DNA from: Modestobacter sp. Leaf380
GTDB lineage: Bacteria > Actinomycetota > Actinomycetes > Mycobacteriales > Geodermatophilaceae
Direction: 5' to 3'
Assembly: GCF_001424485.1 (NCBI RefSeq)
Contig: NZ_LMQC01000019.1
Location: 310,001-374,000, forward strand
DNA: 64,000 nt
This document shows, in pieces, positions 57,901 through 64,000 of the stretch. Below the pieces are notes generated by a model that was given only the letters and a program-made list of their open reading frames with translations, ran no database searches and was not told the origin of the DNA. The first letter of the stretch is position 1, and each line of letters begins with the position of its first letter. A program made the translations under genes and the position numbers.

Positions 57901-59025
57901 GGTGGCGACCTCGACGCCGTCGCGCAGCACCCGGTAGAAGGCCAGGTCGGGCTCGGTGGCGGCCGTCCAGGACAGCGTCACCCGGCCGTCGCCGCGGACC
58001 GCGGTCAGGCCGGTGGGCACCGCGGGCGGGGTCAGGTCGGTCGGGGTCGCGGACACCGCGGGGGCCGACGCAGGCGACCGGTTGCCGTGGGTGTCCACCG
58101 CGACCAGCGTGTAGGTGTAGGTCGTGTCGTTGACCAGCCCGGTGTCCACGGTGGTGGTCGTCCCGGTCACCGTGGCGACCTCGGTCCCGTTGCGCAGCAG
58201 CCGGTAGGAGCCCAGGTCGGGCTCGGTGGCGGCCGTCCAGGACAGCGTCACCCGGCCGTCGCCGCGGACCGCGGTCAGCCCGGTGGGCGCCGCGGGTGCT
58301 GTCAGGTCCGTCGGGGTCGCCGACACGGCGGGCGACGAGCCCGCCGACCACTGCCGGCTCACGTCGACGGCCTGCACGGTGTAGCTGTACGCGCGGTCGT
58401 TGACGAGGCCGGTGTCGACGAAGGTGCGGGGACCGGTGACCGTCGGGCTGACGACCACGCCGTCGCGCAGGACGCGGTAGCCGGCCAGGTCGGTCTCGGT
58501 GTTCGCCGCCCAGGAGACCGTGACCCGGTTCTCCCCGCGCGCCGCGGTGACTCCGGTCGGTGCAGCGGGGGCGAGACCGTCCTGGGGGTACGCGGAGGCC
58601 GTGGTGGCGACCGTGCCGGTGGCCGACGCCAGGTTCAGGAACCCGTAACGGGTCTGGGTGACCACCTCGACGGTGTAGTCCGTGCCGTTGGTCAGCCCGG
58701 TGAAGGCCGGGGCGGCCACGGTCCCCGTCGAGGTGGCGTCGGCGCCGTTCACGGTGATGGAGGTGGACCCCAGCCGGACCAGGTAGCCGCTGCGGTTCGG
58801 CTCGCTGGACGCCGTCCAGCTGATCGTGGTGAACCGGCGGTCCCCGACCGTGATCTGCACGTTCGTGGGCGGGAGCGGGTCGGCGTCGCTGACCGTGGCC
58901 AGCGCCGGGCTGTCGACCGGCACGGCGCGCTGCGCCGGACCGACGGTGAGCAGCACGGCGCCCAGCAGCAGCAGTGCGACAGCGGCTCGCGCCGTCCGCA
59001 GTCGTCGGCCCGTCGTCTGGTCCAC
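54889..59025 (-). CDS. Large secreted FN3-repeat protein with C-terminal beta-propeller-like domain
   Basis: 1378 residues. A signal peptide (about residues 10-35, [18 protein letters not shown]) is followed by ten FN3 domains of about 88-90 residues; units 3-8 are near-identical ([23 protein letters not shown] and [10 protein letters not shown]). The C-terminal 370 residues contain repeated [35 protein letters not shown]-like blades, as in TolB/WD40-like propellers. No LPXTG or membrane anchor, so it is free or bound noncovalently. FN3 arrays act as spacers in extracellular enzymes and adhesins; no catalytic site is seen. GTG 59025 has GAGGGG 8 bases ahead; GTG 59034 is nearer the ribosome-binding site. 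Confidence 0.88.
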   Translation of the reverse strand: MDQTTGRRLRTARAAVALLLLGAVLLTVGPAQRAVPVDSPALATVSDADPLPPTNVQITVGDRRFTTISWTASSEPNRSGYLVRLGSTSITVNGADATSTGTVAAPAFTGLTNGTDYTVEVVTQTRYGFLNLASATGTVATTASAYPQDGLAPAAPTGVTAARGENRVTVSWAANTETDLAGYRVLRDGVVVSPTVTGPRTFVDTGLVNDRAYSYTVQAVDVSRQWSAGSSPAVSATPTDLTAPAAPTGLTAVRGDGRVTLSWTAATEPDLGSYRLLRNGTEVATVTGTTTTVDTGLVNDTTYTYTLVAVDTHGNRSPASAPAVSATPTDLTPPAVPTGLTAVRGDGRVTLSWTAATEPDLAFYRVLRDGVEVATRTTPAHVDGGLTNDTVYRYALVAVDTHGNRSAASAPPVAATPTDLTAPAVPTGLTATRGDGRVDLTWTANTEPDLAGYRVHRDGVLLTTVAAPATSLADVGLTNDTTYRYTITAVDTHGNASPASAPAVSATPTDLTPPAPPTGLTAGRGDGRVTLSWAAATEPDLASYRVLRDGVEVATVTTPAFVDAGLTNDTTHRYSLVAVDTHGNRSAASAPEVPATPTDLTAPAVPTGLVAVRGDGRVDLAWAASPEPDLASYRLHRDGVVLATVPAGTTTLADTGLTNDTTYRYAISAVDTHGNVSATSDPAVPATPTDLTAPAAPTGLTATRGDGRVDLTWAAATEPDLASYRVLRDGVEVATVTAPSHADPALTNDTAYRYTVVAVDSHGNRSPESAPADATPTDLTAPPAPVDVVATPGERRATVSWAPPTAVDVVEHRVLRDGVVVATSQGTSVLLTGLEPTAVTFTVVAVDGHGNVSPASAAVTVTPHDTTAPAAPTGVAGRAGDATATVSWQPVGDADLASYRVLQDGVVVATVTGTTATVSGLVNGTPYRFTVVAVDGTGNASAESVAVTVVPVATTVPTLGSGETGGLAASRDGRFVVVGTRAQLDPADTNSAYELYLLDRTAGTATRIAPLPATATGASDPTNTAAPAVSDDGRYVALATTAALVPADTNRLADVYRLDLRTRTWSLVSVPVAGTVSPTVAGTVLQSGASVAATSPTVAMSADGDLVVFYSARADLGPRDTNGAVDVYAKRPSTGVVTRVSTTATGTDLPRTATGPALALTPDGRTVVFPATSSSGPLVLYRKTLSGPGAGEAVVVSTVVAAGRTTEVAVYRDAGDVAVSDDGRYVVLVTAAKPAAPGTSWSTGLAYRKDTVTGALDPLGTGQTGSWEHQVGLDPTGRYAFYSTTAPLAAADTNGHTDVARRDLDTGALTLVTADAAGRPTTGPTGAVTTAEYGRVLPVTGDLVLLTTSQALLPSDGNRLRDLYAKDLGSGVVLSPVR
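56688..58301. repeat. Tandem repeat of about 269 bp encoding near-identical FN3 domains
   Basis: Six consecutive units (the codons for FN3 domains 3-8) recur about every 262-275 bp, marked by the shared linker that codes for ATPTDLT. Copies are similar enough in DNA to recombine, so copy number may vary between strains. Confidence 0.85.
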
Positions 59026-59032
59026 GTGGAAC
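59019..59032. other. parS-like palindrome (13 of 14 positions) at the FN3-protein start
   Basis: GGTCCACGTGGAAC overlaps both candidate start codons of the FN3-repeat gene, read as VFHVDQ. One base differs from the exact sites at 28558 and 45182. Confidence 0.45.
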
Positions 59033-59117
59033 ACCCCTCGTCCGGACTGCCCACCGGAGGGTCGTCCGGAGTTCAGGTCGGCACAGGGTCGGAATAGTTG
59101 AGTCCGGACCTGTTTTG

Positions 59118-59129
59118 TTGATTTATCAA
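59118..59129. promoter_or_regulatory. TTGAT-TT-ATCAA palindrome upstream of the DODA dioxygenase
   Basis: A perfect 12-bp palindrome in an unusually AT-rich stretch (59109-59135) 23 bases before the dioxygenase start. MarR-family repressors recognise TTGA...TCAA sites of this kind. No MarR gene is adjacent. Confidence 0.55.
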
Positions 59130-59152
59130 GTACATCGGCCTAGGGTGCACCC

Positions 59153-60034
59153 GTGACCTCGATCTTCGACCCGCAGGTGCCCGCCGGGGCGTTCGACGAC
59201 TTCCTCGTCGACGCCCTGCCGGCCGCGCGTGAGCAGCGCTCCTGGACCGACGGGGACGACGCCCTGCCGAGCCTCTACCTCAGCCACGGCGCGCCCCCGC
59301 TGTTCGACGACGGCCCGTGGATGCGCGACCTGCACACCTGGGCGCTGTCGATGCCCAAGCCCAAGGACGTGCTGATCATCAGCGCGCACTGGGAGTCGGC
59401 GCCGCTGTCGCTGTCCGGGTCGGCCGCGGGCACCCCGCTGGTCTACGACTTCGGCGGGTTCGCCCGCCGCTACCACGAGATGGAGTACCGGACGCCGGAC
59501 GCCTCGGCGCTGGCCCGCCGGGTCGCCGCGGCCATGCCGGACTCCGAGCCGGTGTACGAGCACCGCTCCCGAGGCCTGGACCACGGCGCCTGGGTGCCGC
59601 TGAAGGTCATGTACCCCCTGGGCGACGTCCCGGTGCTGCAGATGAGCCTGCCCACCCACGACCCGCACCGGCTGCTGGACCTGGGCCGCCGGGTCCGCGA
59701 GCTCCGCGAGGAGGGCACCCTGGTCATCGGCTCTGGGTTCATGACCCACGGCCTGCCGTTCCTCACCCGGGAGTCCGTCACCAGCGGCACGGTGCCGTCC
59801 TGGTCCGCGGACTTCGACGCCTGGGCCGCCGACGCCCTGGCCCGCGGTGACGTCGAGGGCCTGGCCGACTACGCGGCACAGGCCCCGGGCCTGCCCTACG
59901 CCCACCCCACGGTGGAGCACTTCACCCCGCTGTTCGTCACCCTCGGCGCCGCCGCGGACCCCGAGCAGCCGGTCACCACCACCGTCGAGGGCTGGATGAT
60001 GGGCCTGTCCAAGCGCTCCTTCCAGATCGCCTGA
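59153..60034 (+). CDS. DODA-type extradiol ring-opening dioxygenase (class III, LigB-like)
   Basis: 293 residues, GTG start. Conserved His residues that hold the metal and act in catalysis are in LYLSHGAPPLFDD, VLIISAHWESAP and LDHGAWVPLKVMYP, and the later SGFMTHGLPFL. The family includes plant 4,5-DOPA dioxygenase and bacterial YgiD, which open catechol rings with O2. The physiological substrate is unknown. It has its own AT-rich promoter region with a MarR-type palindrome and ends at a hairpin. Confidence 0.9.
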   Translation: MTSIFDPQVPAGAFDDFLVDALPAAREQRSWTDGDDALPSLYLSHGAPPLFDDGPWMRDLHTWALSMPKPKDVLIISAHWESAPLSLSGSAAGTPLVYDFGGFARRYHEMEYRTPDASALARRVAAAMPDSEPVYEHRSRGLDHGAWVPLKVMYPLGDVPVLQMSLPTHDPHRLLDLGRRVRELREEGTLVIGSGFMTHGLPFLTRESVTSGTVPSWSADFDAWAADALARGDVEGLADYAAQAPGLPYAHPTVEHFTPLFVTLGAAADPEQPVTTTVEGWMMGLSKRSFQIA

Positions 60035-60035
60035 G

Positions 60036-60076
60036 CGGAGGGTGGGGGCGCAGGTCTGCTGCGCCACCACCCTCCG
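60036..60076. terminator. Bidirectional hairpin terminator between dioxygenase and chemotaxis receptor
   Basis: Arms 60036-60052 and 60060-60076 pair over 17 bp with one mismatch and a 7-base loop, directly after the dioxygenase stop and before the receptor stop (60089, minus strand). Confidence 0.88.
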
Positions 60077-60088
60077 CCCCGCCCGCTC

Positions 60089-61687
60089 TCAGAAGCGGAA
60101 GCGGCCGACGGTGGTGCGCAGGTCGTCCGCCATCCGGGACAGCTCGTCCACGGCGACCCGGGTCTGCCCCAGCGCCTGGGTGGTGGCCCCGGCGGCGGAG
60201 TTGACCCCGACGATGTTGGCGGCGATCTCGGTCGAGCCGCTGGCCGCCTCGGCCACGCTGCGCGACATCTCGTTCGTCGTCGCCGTCTGCTCCTCCACCG
60301 CGCTGGCGATGGTCAGCTGGTAGTCGTTGATCGACCCGATGGTCACCGAGATCCGGCCGATGGCCTGGACCGCAGCGGCGGTGTCGCCCTGGATGGCCTC
60401 GACCCGGCGGGCGATGTCCTCGGTGGCGCGGGCCGTCTCCTGGGCCAGCTCCTTGACCTCGTTGGCGACGACGGCGAAGCCCTTGCCCGCCTCGCCTGCA
60501 CGGGCCGCCTCGATGGTGGCGTTGAGCGCCAGCAGGTTCGTCTGCTCCGCGATGGACGTGATCACCTTGACCACGTCCCCGATCTCCTTGGAGCTGTCGC
60601 CCAGCCGGACGACGGTGGCGTTGGTGGCCTCGGCCTCGGTGACGGCGGTGCCGGCGACCCGGACCGCCTCGTTGGCGCTCTGCGCGATCTCCCGGATCGA
60701 CGCGCTCATCTCCTCGGCGCCGGCGGCGACGGTGGCCACGTTGCGGGAGACCTCGTCGGCGGCACCGGACACCACCCCGGACTGCACGGACGTCGCCTCC
60801 GCGGAGACGGCGATCTGGGCGCTGGAGCCCGACAGCTGCTGGCCGGAGGCGGCGACCGCGTCGGCGGCGGCGGCCACCTGGCCCACCAGGGTGCGCAGCG
60901 AGGACTGGGCGCGCTCCAGGGCGGCACCCATCCGGCCGATCTCGTCGTCGGAGCGGACGTCGGGGCTGACCGTGAGGTCGCCCCCGGCGAGGGCCTCGAG
61001 GGCCTTCTGCACCCGGCCGACGGGACGGGTGATGGACAGCAGCGTCGTCCGGCCGACCCAGCCGATCACCAGCAGACCGGCCAGTGCGACGGCGACCGCG
61101 GTCCAGCCGGTGGTCGCCGTGGTGGCGGTCAGCGCCGCGCCGGCGGCGGCGACCTCGGCGGCCAGCGCGTCCTTGGCGGTGCCGACGGCCTCGTCGGTGA
61201 CGTCGTTGGCGGTCTGCACGTCGGCCCACCGGGAGCGGGTGCCCTCCTGGTCGGCGACGGCGTCGTCGACGAAGGAACCGATGTCGGCCACGTAGGTCTC
61301 GAAGGCGCCGGTCAGGCCGGCGACGGCGGCAGCGCTGTCCCCGGTGAGCGGGATCTCGGCCAGCTGGGCGAGCAGGTCGGTCACCTGCCCCTGGTCGTCG
61401 ACGACGTCGGCCTGCTGGGCGGCGGGGTCCTCACGGACGAGGGCCTTGTAGCCGTCGACCTTGAGCTCGCTGGCCCGGGTGTCGAGCTGCAGGACCAGGG
61501 TCTGCGCGGTCGACAGCTGCTCCAGGCGGCTCGTCTCCTCCGAGATGCGCGCGTTGCCGACGAGCAGGGTGCCCACGAGGGCGCCGACGGCGGCCAGGAC
61601 GACGGCGAGCAGGACGGCGGCCTTGGTGCGCAGGGAGCGGTGGGCGAGGCCCCGGCGGGCGTGGGCGGGGACAGCGGTGTCGGGCAC
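60089..61687 (-). CDS. Methyl-accepting chemotaxis protein with four-helix-bundle sensor
   Basis: 532 residues. Membrane helix [24 protein letters not shown] (about 22-45), an extracytoplasmic four-helix sensor with [29 protein letters not shown], second helix [20 protein letters not shown] (about 190-209), HAMP, then the cytoplasmic signalling domain with the conserved tip [42 protein letters not shown]. The sensor differs from CHASE3 of the receptor at 35002, though the signalling halves are very alike. GTG 61687 has AGGAG about 7 bases ahead. Confidence 0.92.
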   Translation of the reverse strand: MPDTAVPAHARRGLAHRSLRTKAAVLLAVVLAAVGALVGTLLVGNARISEETSRLEQLSTAQTLVLQLDTRASELKVDGYKALVREDPAAQQADVVDDQGQVTDLLAQLAEIPLTGDSAAAVAGLTGAFETYVADIGSFVDDAVADQEGTRSRWADVQTANDVTDEAVGTAKDALAAEVAAAGAALTATTATTGWTAVAVALAGLLVIGWVGRTTLLSITRPVGRVQKALEALAGGDLTVSPDVRSDDEIGRMGAALERAQSSLRTLVGQVAAAADAVAASGQQLSGSSAQIAVSAEATSVQSGVVSGAADEVSRNVATVAAGAEEMSASIREIAQSANEAVRVAGTAVTEAEATNATVVRLGDSSKEIGDVVKVITSIAEQTNLLALNATIEAARAGEAGKGFAVVANEVKELAQETARATEDIARRVEAIQGDTAAAVQAIGRISVTIGSINDYQLTIASAVEEQTATTNEMSRSVAEAASGSTEIAANIVGVNSAAGATTQALGQTRVAVDELSRMADDLRTTVGRFRF

Positions 61688-61860
61688 GGGGGGACTCCTG
61701 AGGACGGGCAGGCGGCCGGTGGTCTCCGGCACCACGCGTCACTTCGGCCCCATCAGTCCCGGTATCGCGCCGTTCCGTTGCGTCGTCACCGAACTGCTGC
61801 CCGGGAGGCGGGTCACCGTCCGCGGGACGTCGACACGGCGACCGCCCCGCACCCACGGCA

Positions 61861-61894
61861 GAGGGGCCGGGCAGCGTCTGCTGCCCGGCCCCTC
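61861..61894. terminator. Perfect hairpin terminator after the universal stress gene
   Basis: Perfect 15-bp arms (61861-61875 and 61880-61894) with a 4-base loop. It stands 40 bases beyond the stop of the universal stress protein gene (minus strand). Between them is a GTGCTGCGTC-like simple repeat (about 61899-61934). Confidence 0.9.
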
Positions 61895-61933
61895 CGATCG
61901 TGCTGTGCTGCGTCGGTGCTGCGTCCGTGCTGC

Positions 61934-62341
61934 TCAGGCGCCCGTCGGTGAGGACTTGACCCCGAGGATGGGGCACTCGACGTCGAGCAGGATGCGCTGC
62001 GCGGCCGAGCCCATGAGCAGCTTGCCGACCGCCGACCGCTTCTTCAGCCCGATGACCAGCAGCTCGGCCCCGGTCTCCTCGACCACCGCGGTGAGCTCCT
62101 CGGAGACGTCCCGGCCGCGGACCGGCTGGCGCACCTCGGCGCGCACCCCGGAGGCGGTGAGCTCCTCGTGCAGGTCCAGCAGCGCCTGGCCCTGCAGGAA
62201 GTCCGAGTCCACCAGGGCGTCCCCGCGGGAGCTGTTGACCACCACGAGCAGCGCGTCCCGGCGACGGGCCTCGACGAGAGCGTGGTCGAGCGCTGCGCGC
62301 CCGCGGGCATTGGGGACGTACCCCACGACGACGACGGCCAT
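61934..62341 (-). CDS. Universal stress protein (UspA family)
   Basis: 135 residues, ATP-binding type. VVVVGYVPNARGRAALDHALVEARRR at the start and LLVIGLKKRSAVGKLLMGSAAQRILLDVECPILGVK at the end; the G-x2-G-x9-G-S nucleotide loop is represented by GLKKRSAVGKLLMGSAAQ. ATG 62341 is preferred since GGAGAGGA precedes it; the in-frame ATGs at 62359 and 62362 are also possible. Co-transcribed after tctA, 17 bases downstream. Confidence 0.9.
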   Translation of the reverse strand: MAVVVVGYVPNARGRAALDHALVEARRRDALLVVVNSSRGDALVDSDFLQGQALLDLHEELTASGVRAEVRQPVRGRDVSEELTAVVEETGAELLVIGLKKRSAVGKLLMGSAAQRILLDVECPILGVKSSPTGA

Positions 62342-62358
62342 GGCCTGATCCTCTCCCA

Positions 62359-63918
62359 TCACTGGTCCTTGCCCGACGTGACGCTGCGCTCGTCACGGTG
62401 CTCCAGGTGCCCGTCGGCCTGGACCTCCTCAGGCGTGGCCCGCCGGCCCTTGACCAGGCGCAGCAGGAACGGCCCGACCAGCGCGAGCAGCGCCAGCAGC
62501 AGCACGACGCGGCTGAACCAGGTGTCGACCAGCACGCCCAGGTCGCCGTCGCTGATGGCCAGCGCGCGACGCAGGTTGTTCTCCGCGATCGGGCCCAGGA
62601 TCAGCCCGATGACCGCCGGGGCGACCGGCCAGCCGAAGCGCCGCATGACGAACCCGAGCAGGCCCAGCACCATGAGGATGACCAGGTCCAGCGGGTCGGC
62701 GTTGACCGCGAAGGAGCCCAGCGAGGCGAAGACCAGGATGCCGGCGTACAGGTAGGGCCTGGGGATCTTCAGCAGCTTCACCCACACGCCGACCAGCGGC
62801 AGGTTCAGCACCAGCAGCATGACGTTGCCGATGAACAACGAGGCGATCAGCGCCCAGACCAGCGGGCCCTCGGTGGTCAGCAGCGTCGGGCCGGGCTGGA
62901 TGCCGTAGCCCTGGAACGCGGCCAGGATGATCGCCGCGGTGGCCGAGGTGGGCAGGCCCAGGGTCAGCAGCGGCACCAGCACACCCGCGGCGGCCGCGTT
63001 GTTGGCCGCCTCCGGCCCGGCGACGCCCTCGATGGCGCCCTTGCCGAACTCCTCGGGGTGCTTGGTGAGCTTGCGCTCGGTCGCGTAGGACAGGAACGTC
63101 GGGATCTCGGCGCCACCGGCGGGCAGCGCACCGAACGGGAACCCGAACGCCGTCCCGCGCAGCCAGGGCTTCCAGGACCGGGCGAAGTCCTGCTTGGTCA
63201 TCCAGCTGCCCTTGTGGTCGATGACCTGGACGGCGCCCTTGCGCAGCCGGCTGGCCACGAACAGCGACTCGCCCACCGCGAACAGCGCCACCGCGACCAC
63301 CACGACGTCGATGCCGTCGGACAGCTGCGGGATGCCCAGGGTGAACCGCTCCTGGCCGGTGATCACGTCGGTGCCGACCAGGCCCAGGTACAGCCCCAGG
63401 CACAGCGAGGCCAGCCCGCGCAGCGGGGAGGACCCCAGCACCGTGGCGACGGCGACGAAGGCGATGACGGCGAGGGCGAAGTAGTCCGCCGCGGTGATCC
63501 CGATGGCCAGGTCGACCACGGTCGGGGCCACCAGCGCCAGCAGCAGGGTGGCGATCGTGCCGGCCACGAAGGAGCCGATGGCGGCCGTGGCCAGGGCTGC
63601 CGAGCCCCGCCCGGCCTTGGCCATCTTGTTGCCCTCGAGCGCGGTCATGATCGAGCTGGACTCACCGGGGGTGTTCAGCAGGATCGACGTCGTCGACCCG
63701 CCGTACATGCCGCCGTAGTAGATCCCGGCGAACATGATCAGCGCCGCGGTCGGCTCCAGCACGTAGGTGGCCGGCAGCAGCAGCGCCACGGTCATCGCCG
63801 GGCCGATGCCCGGCAGCACGCCGACCGCCGTGCCCAGGACCACGCCCAGCAGCGCGAAGAGCAGGTTGACCGGCGTGATCGCGTCGGCGAACCCGCCCAG
63901 CAGTGCGTCGAAGCCCAT
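62359..63918 (-). CDS. tctA: Tripartite tricarboxylate transporter large permease TctA
   Basis: 519 residues, about ten to twelve hydrophobic segments. [74 protein letters not shown] is the diagnostic TctA block; [21 protein letters not shown] is the second. It works with TctB and a periplasmic TctC to import citrate and other carboxylates with protons or sodium. ATG 63918 overlaps the TctB stop (TGATG). The cytoplasmic tail (about 40 residues) is charged. Confidence 0.95.
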   Translation of the reverse strand: MGFDALLGGFADAITPVNLLFALLGVVLGTAVGVLPGIGPAMTVALLLPATYVLEPTAALIMFAGIYYGGMYGGSTTSILLNTPGESSSIMTALEGNKMAKAGRGSAALATAAIGSFVAGTIATLLLALVAPTVVDLAIGITAADYFALAVIAFVAVATVLGSSPLRGLASLCLGLYLGLVGTDVITGQERFTLGIPQLSDGIDVVVVAVALFAVGESLFVASRLRKGAVQVIDHKGSWMTKQDFARSWKPWLRGTAFGFPFGALPAGGAEIPTFLSYATERKLTKHPEEFGKGAIEGVAGPEAANNAAAAGVLVPLLTLGLPTSATAAIILAAFQGYGIQPGPTLLTTEGPLVWALIASLFIGNVMLLVLNLPLVGVWVKLLKIPRPYLYAGILVFASLGSFAVNADPLDLVILMVLGLLGFVMRRFGWPVAPAVIGLILGPIAENNLRRALAISDGDLGVLVDTWFSRVVLLLALLALVGPFLLRLVKGRRATPEEVQADGHLEHRDERSVTSGKDQ

Positions 63919-64000
63919 CAGAACCAACTCGTCACGAACTCGAGGACCGTGCCGCCGGGCAGCGCCACGTTGAGGGCCTTCACGAACACGACCCAGGCGA
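63918..64000 (-). CDS. tctB: Tripartite tricarboxylate transporter small permease TctB, C-terminal end (partial)
   Basis: The last 26 codons read [21 protein letters not shown] and a short tail to the TGA at 63918-63920. A hydrophobic stretch with L-x-V-x-L-P-x-G matches the end of TctB (DUF1468) proteins, and the position directly before tctA agrees. The rest and probably tctC lie beyond the right edge. Confidence 0.8.
   Translation of the reverse strand, partial: AWVVFVKALNVALPGGTVLEFVTSWF

Noticed and set aside
56688-58301. Regular repeats about 270 bp apart considered as a CRISPR-like or other array
   Set aside because: They are in-frame protein-coding FN3 modules, far longer than CRISPR repeats, without unique spacers.
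55138-59097. A 1319-codon open frame on the + strand opposite the FN3 gene
   Set aside because: Composed mainly of Gly, Arg, Val and His repeats that mirror the FN3 repeats; the opposite strand carries a signal peptide and recognisable FN3 domains.
1-64000. tRNA, rRNA, riboswitch or CRISPR features
   Set aside because: No cloverleaf, rRNA segment, known riboswitch core or repeat-spacer array could be recognised by eye; a covariance-model scan was not possible.

Overview
The window is 64 kb of very GC-rich (roughly 73-75% by eye), densely packed chromosomal DNA. GTG starts, four-base stop/start overlaps and long non-coding open frames on the opposite strand are typical of an actinobacterium. 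The gene set points to the order Geodermatophilales (Geodermatophilus, Blastococcus, Modestobacter, Klenkia): a spore-photoproduct-lyase-like protein in a non-endospore former, a 180-kDa-type NAD-glutamate dehydrogenase, an AcpA/DesA-type acyl-ACP desaturase, an LCP cell-wall ligase and methyl-accepting chemotaxis proteins. The lineage is an inference from gene content; there is no rRNA or tRNA in the window to prove it. I see no insertion sequence, prophage, CRISPR array or integron.

Layout. 1-10 kb: end of a sugar/alditol FAD oxidase, an orphan PTS EIIB behind a LacI-type operator, SRPBCC, LCP, GNAT, acyl-ACP desaturase, exonuclease III, an HD hydrolase, spore photoproduct lyase-like radical SAM protein, an AAA ATPase and YaaA. 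10-16 kb: zinc alcohol dehydrogenase, GNAT, amidase, GH13 alpha-glucosidase, a small membrane protein. 16-21.5 kb: a four-protein signalling cluster (single-domain receiver, PAS histidine kinase, OmpR-type regulator, receiver-HPt protein) that converges on and overlaps an operon encoding a TasA/camelysin-like secreted protein, a SipW/ER-type signal peptidase and a small secreted protein. 21.6-29.6 kb: PucR regulator, two closely related isopenicillin-N-synthase-like 2-oxoglutarate/Fe(II) oxygenases, a stand-alone 2Fe-2S domain, a complete ribose-type ABC importer and a VOC protein; this looks like one uptake-and-oxidation module for an unknown small molecule. 29.8-34.8 kb: NAD-glutamate dehydrogenase. 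35-46 kb: CHASE3 chemotaxis receptor, small membrane proteins, AEC exporter, TVP38 protein, an AAA ATPase, an ECF sigma factor with its presumed membrane partner, Lrp/DUF2000 pair, ZIP transporter, alpha/beta hydrolase. 46-50 kb: DctA dicarboxylate symporter divergent from a CitA/CitB-type two-component system. 50-64 kb: MMPL exporter with divergent MarR and twin operators, amylosucrase, a 1378-residue secreted FN3-repeat/beta-propeller protein, DODA-type dioxygenase, a second chemotaxis receptor, and a tripartite tricarboxylate transporter (TctB partial, TctA) with a universal stress protein.

Signals beyond genes. The palindrome GTTCCACGTGGAAC, the core of ParB-binding parS sites, occurs twice exactly (28558, 45182) and twice with one change (10142, 59019), which suggests that the window lies in the ParB-loading region near the replication origin. 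Several long imperfect hairpins (4767, 38058, 39512), a 61-bp tandem repeat behind the amidase (13403), a perfect 16-bp palindrome in front of the AAA ATPase (7988) and twin MarR operators (52458, 52489) are the clearest non-coding structures. The most promising candidate for an undescribed system is the TasA/SipW/phosphorelay block (16.2-21.5 kb), followed by the twin-oxygenase import module (21.6-29.6 kb).
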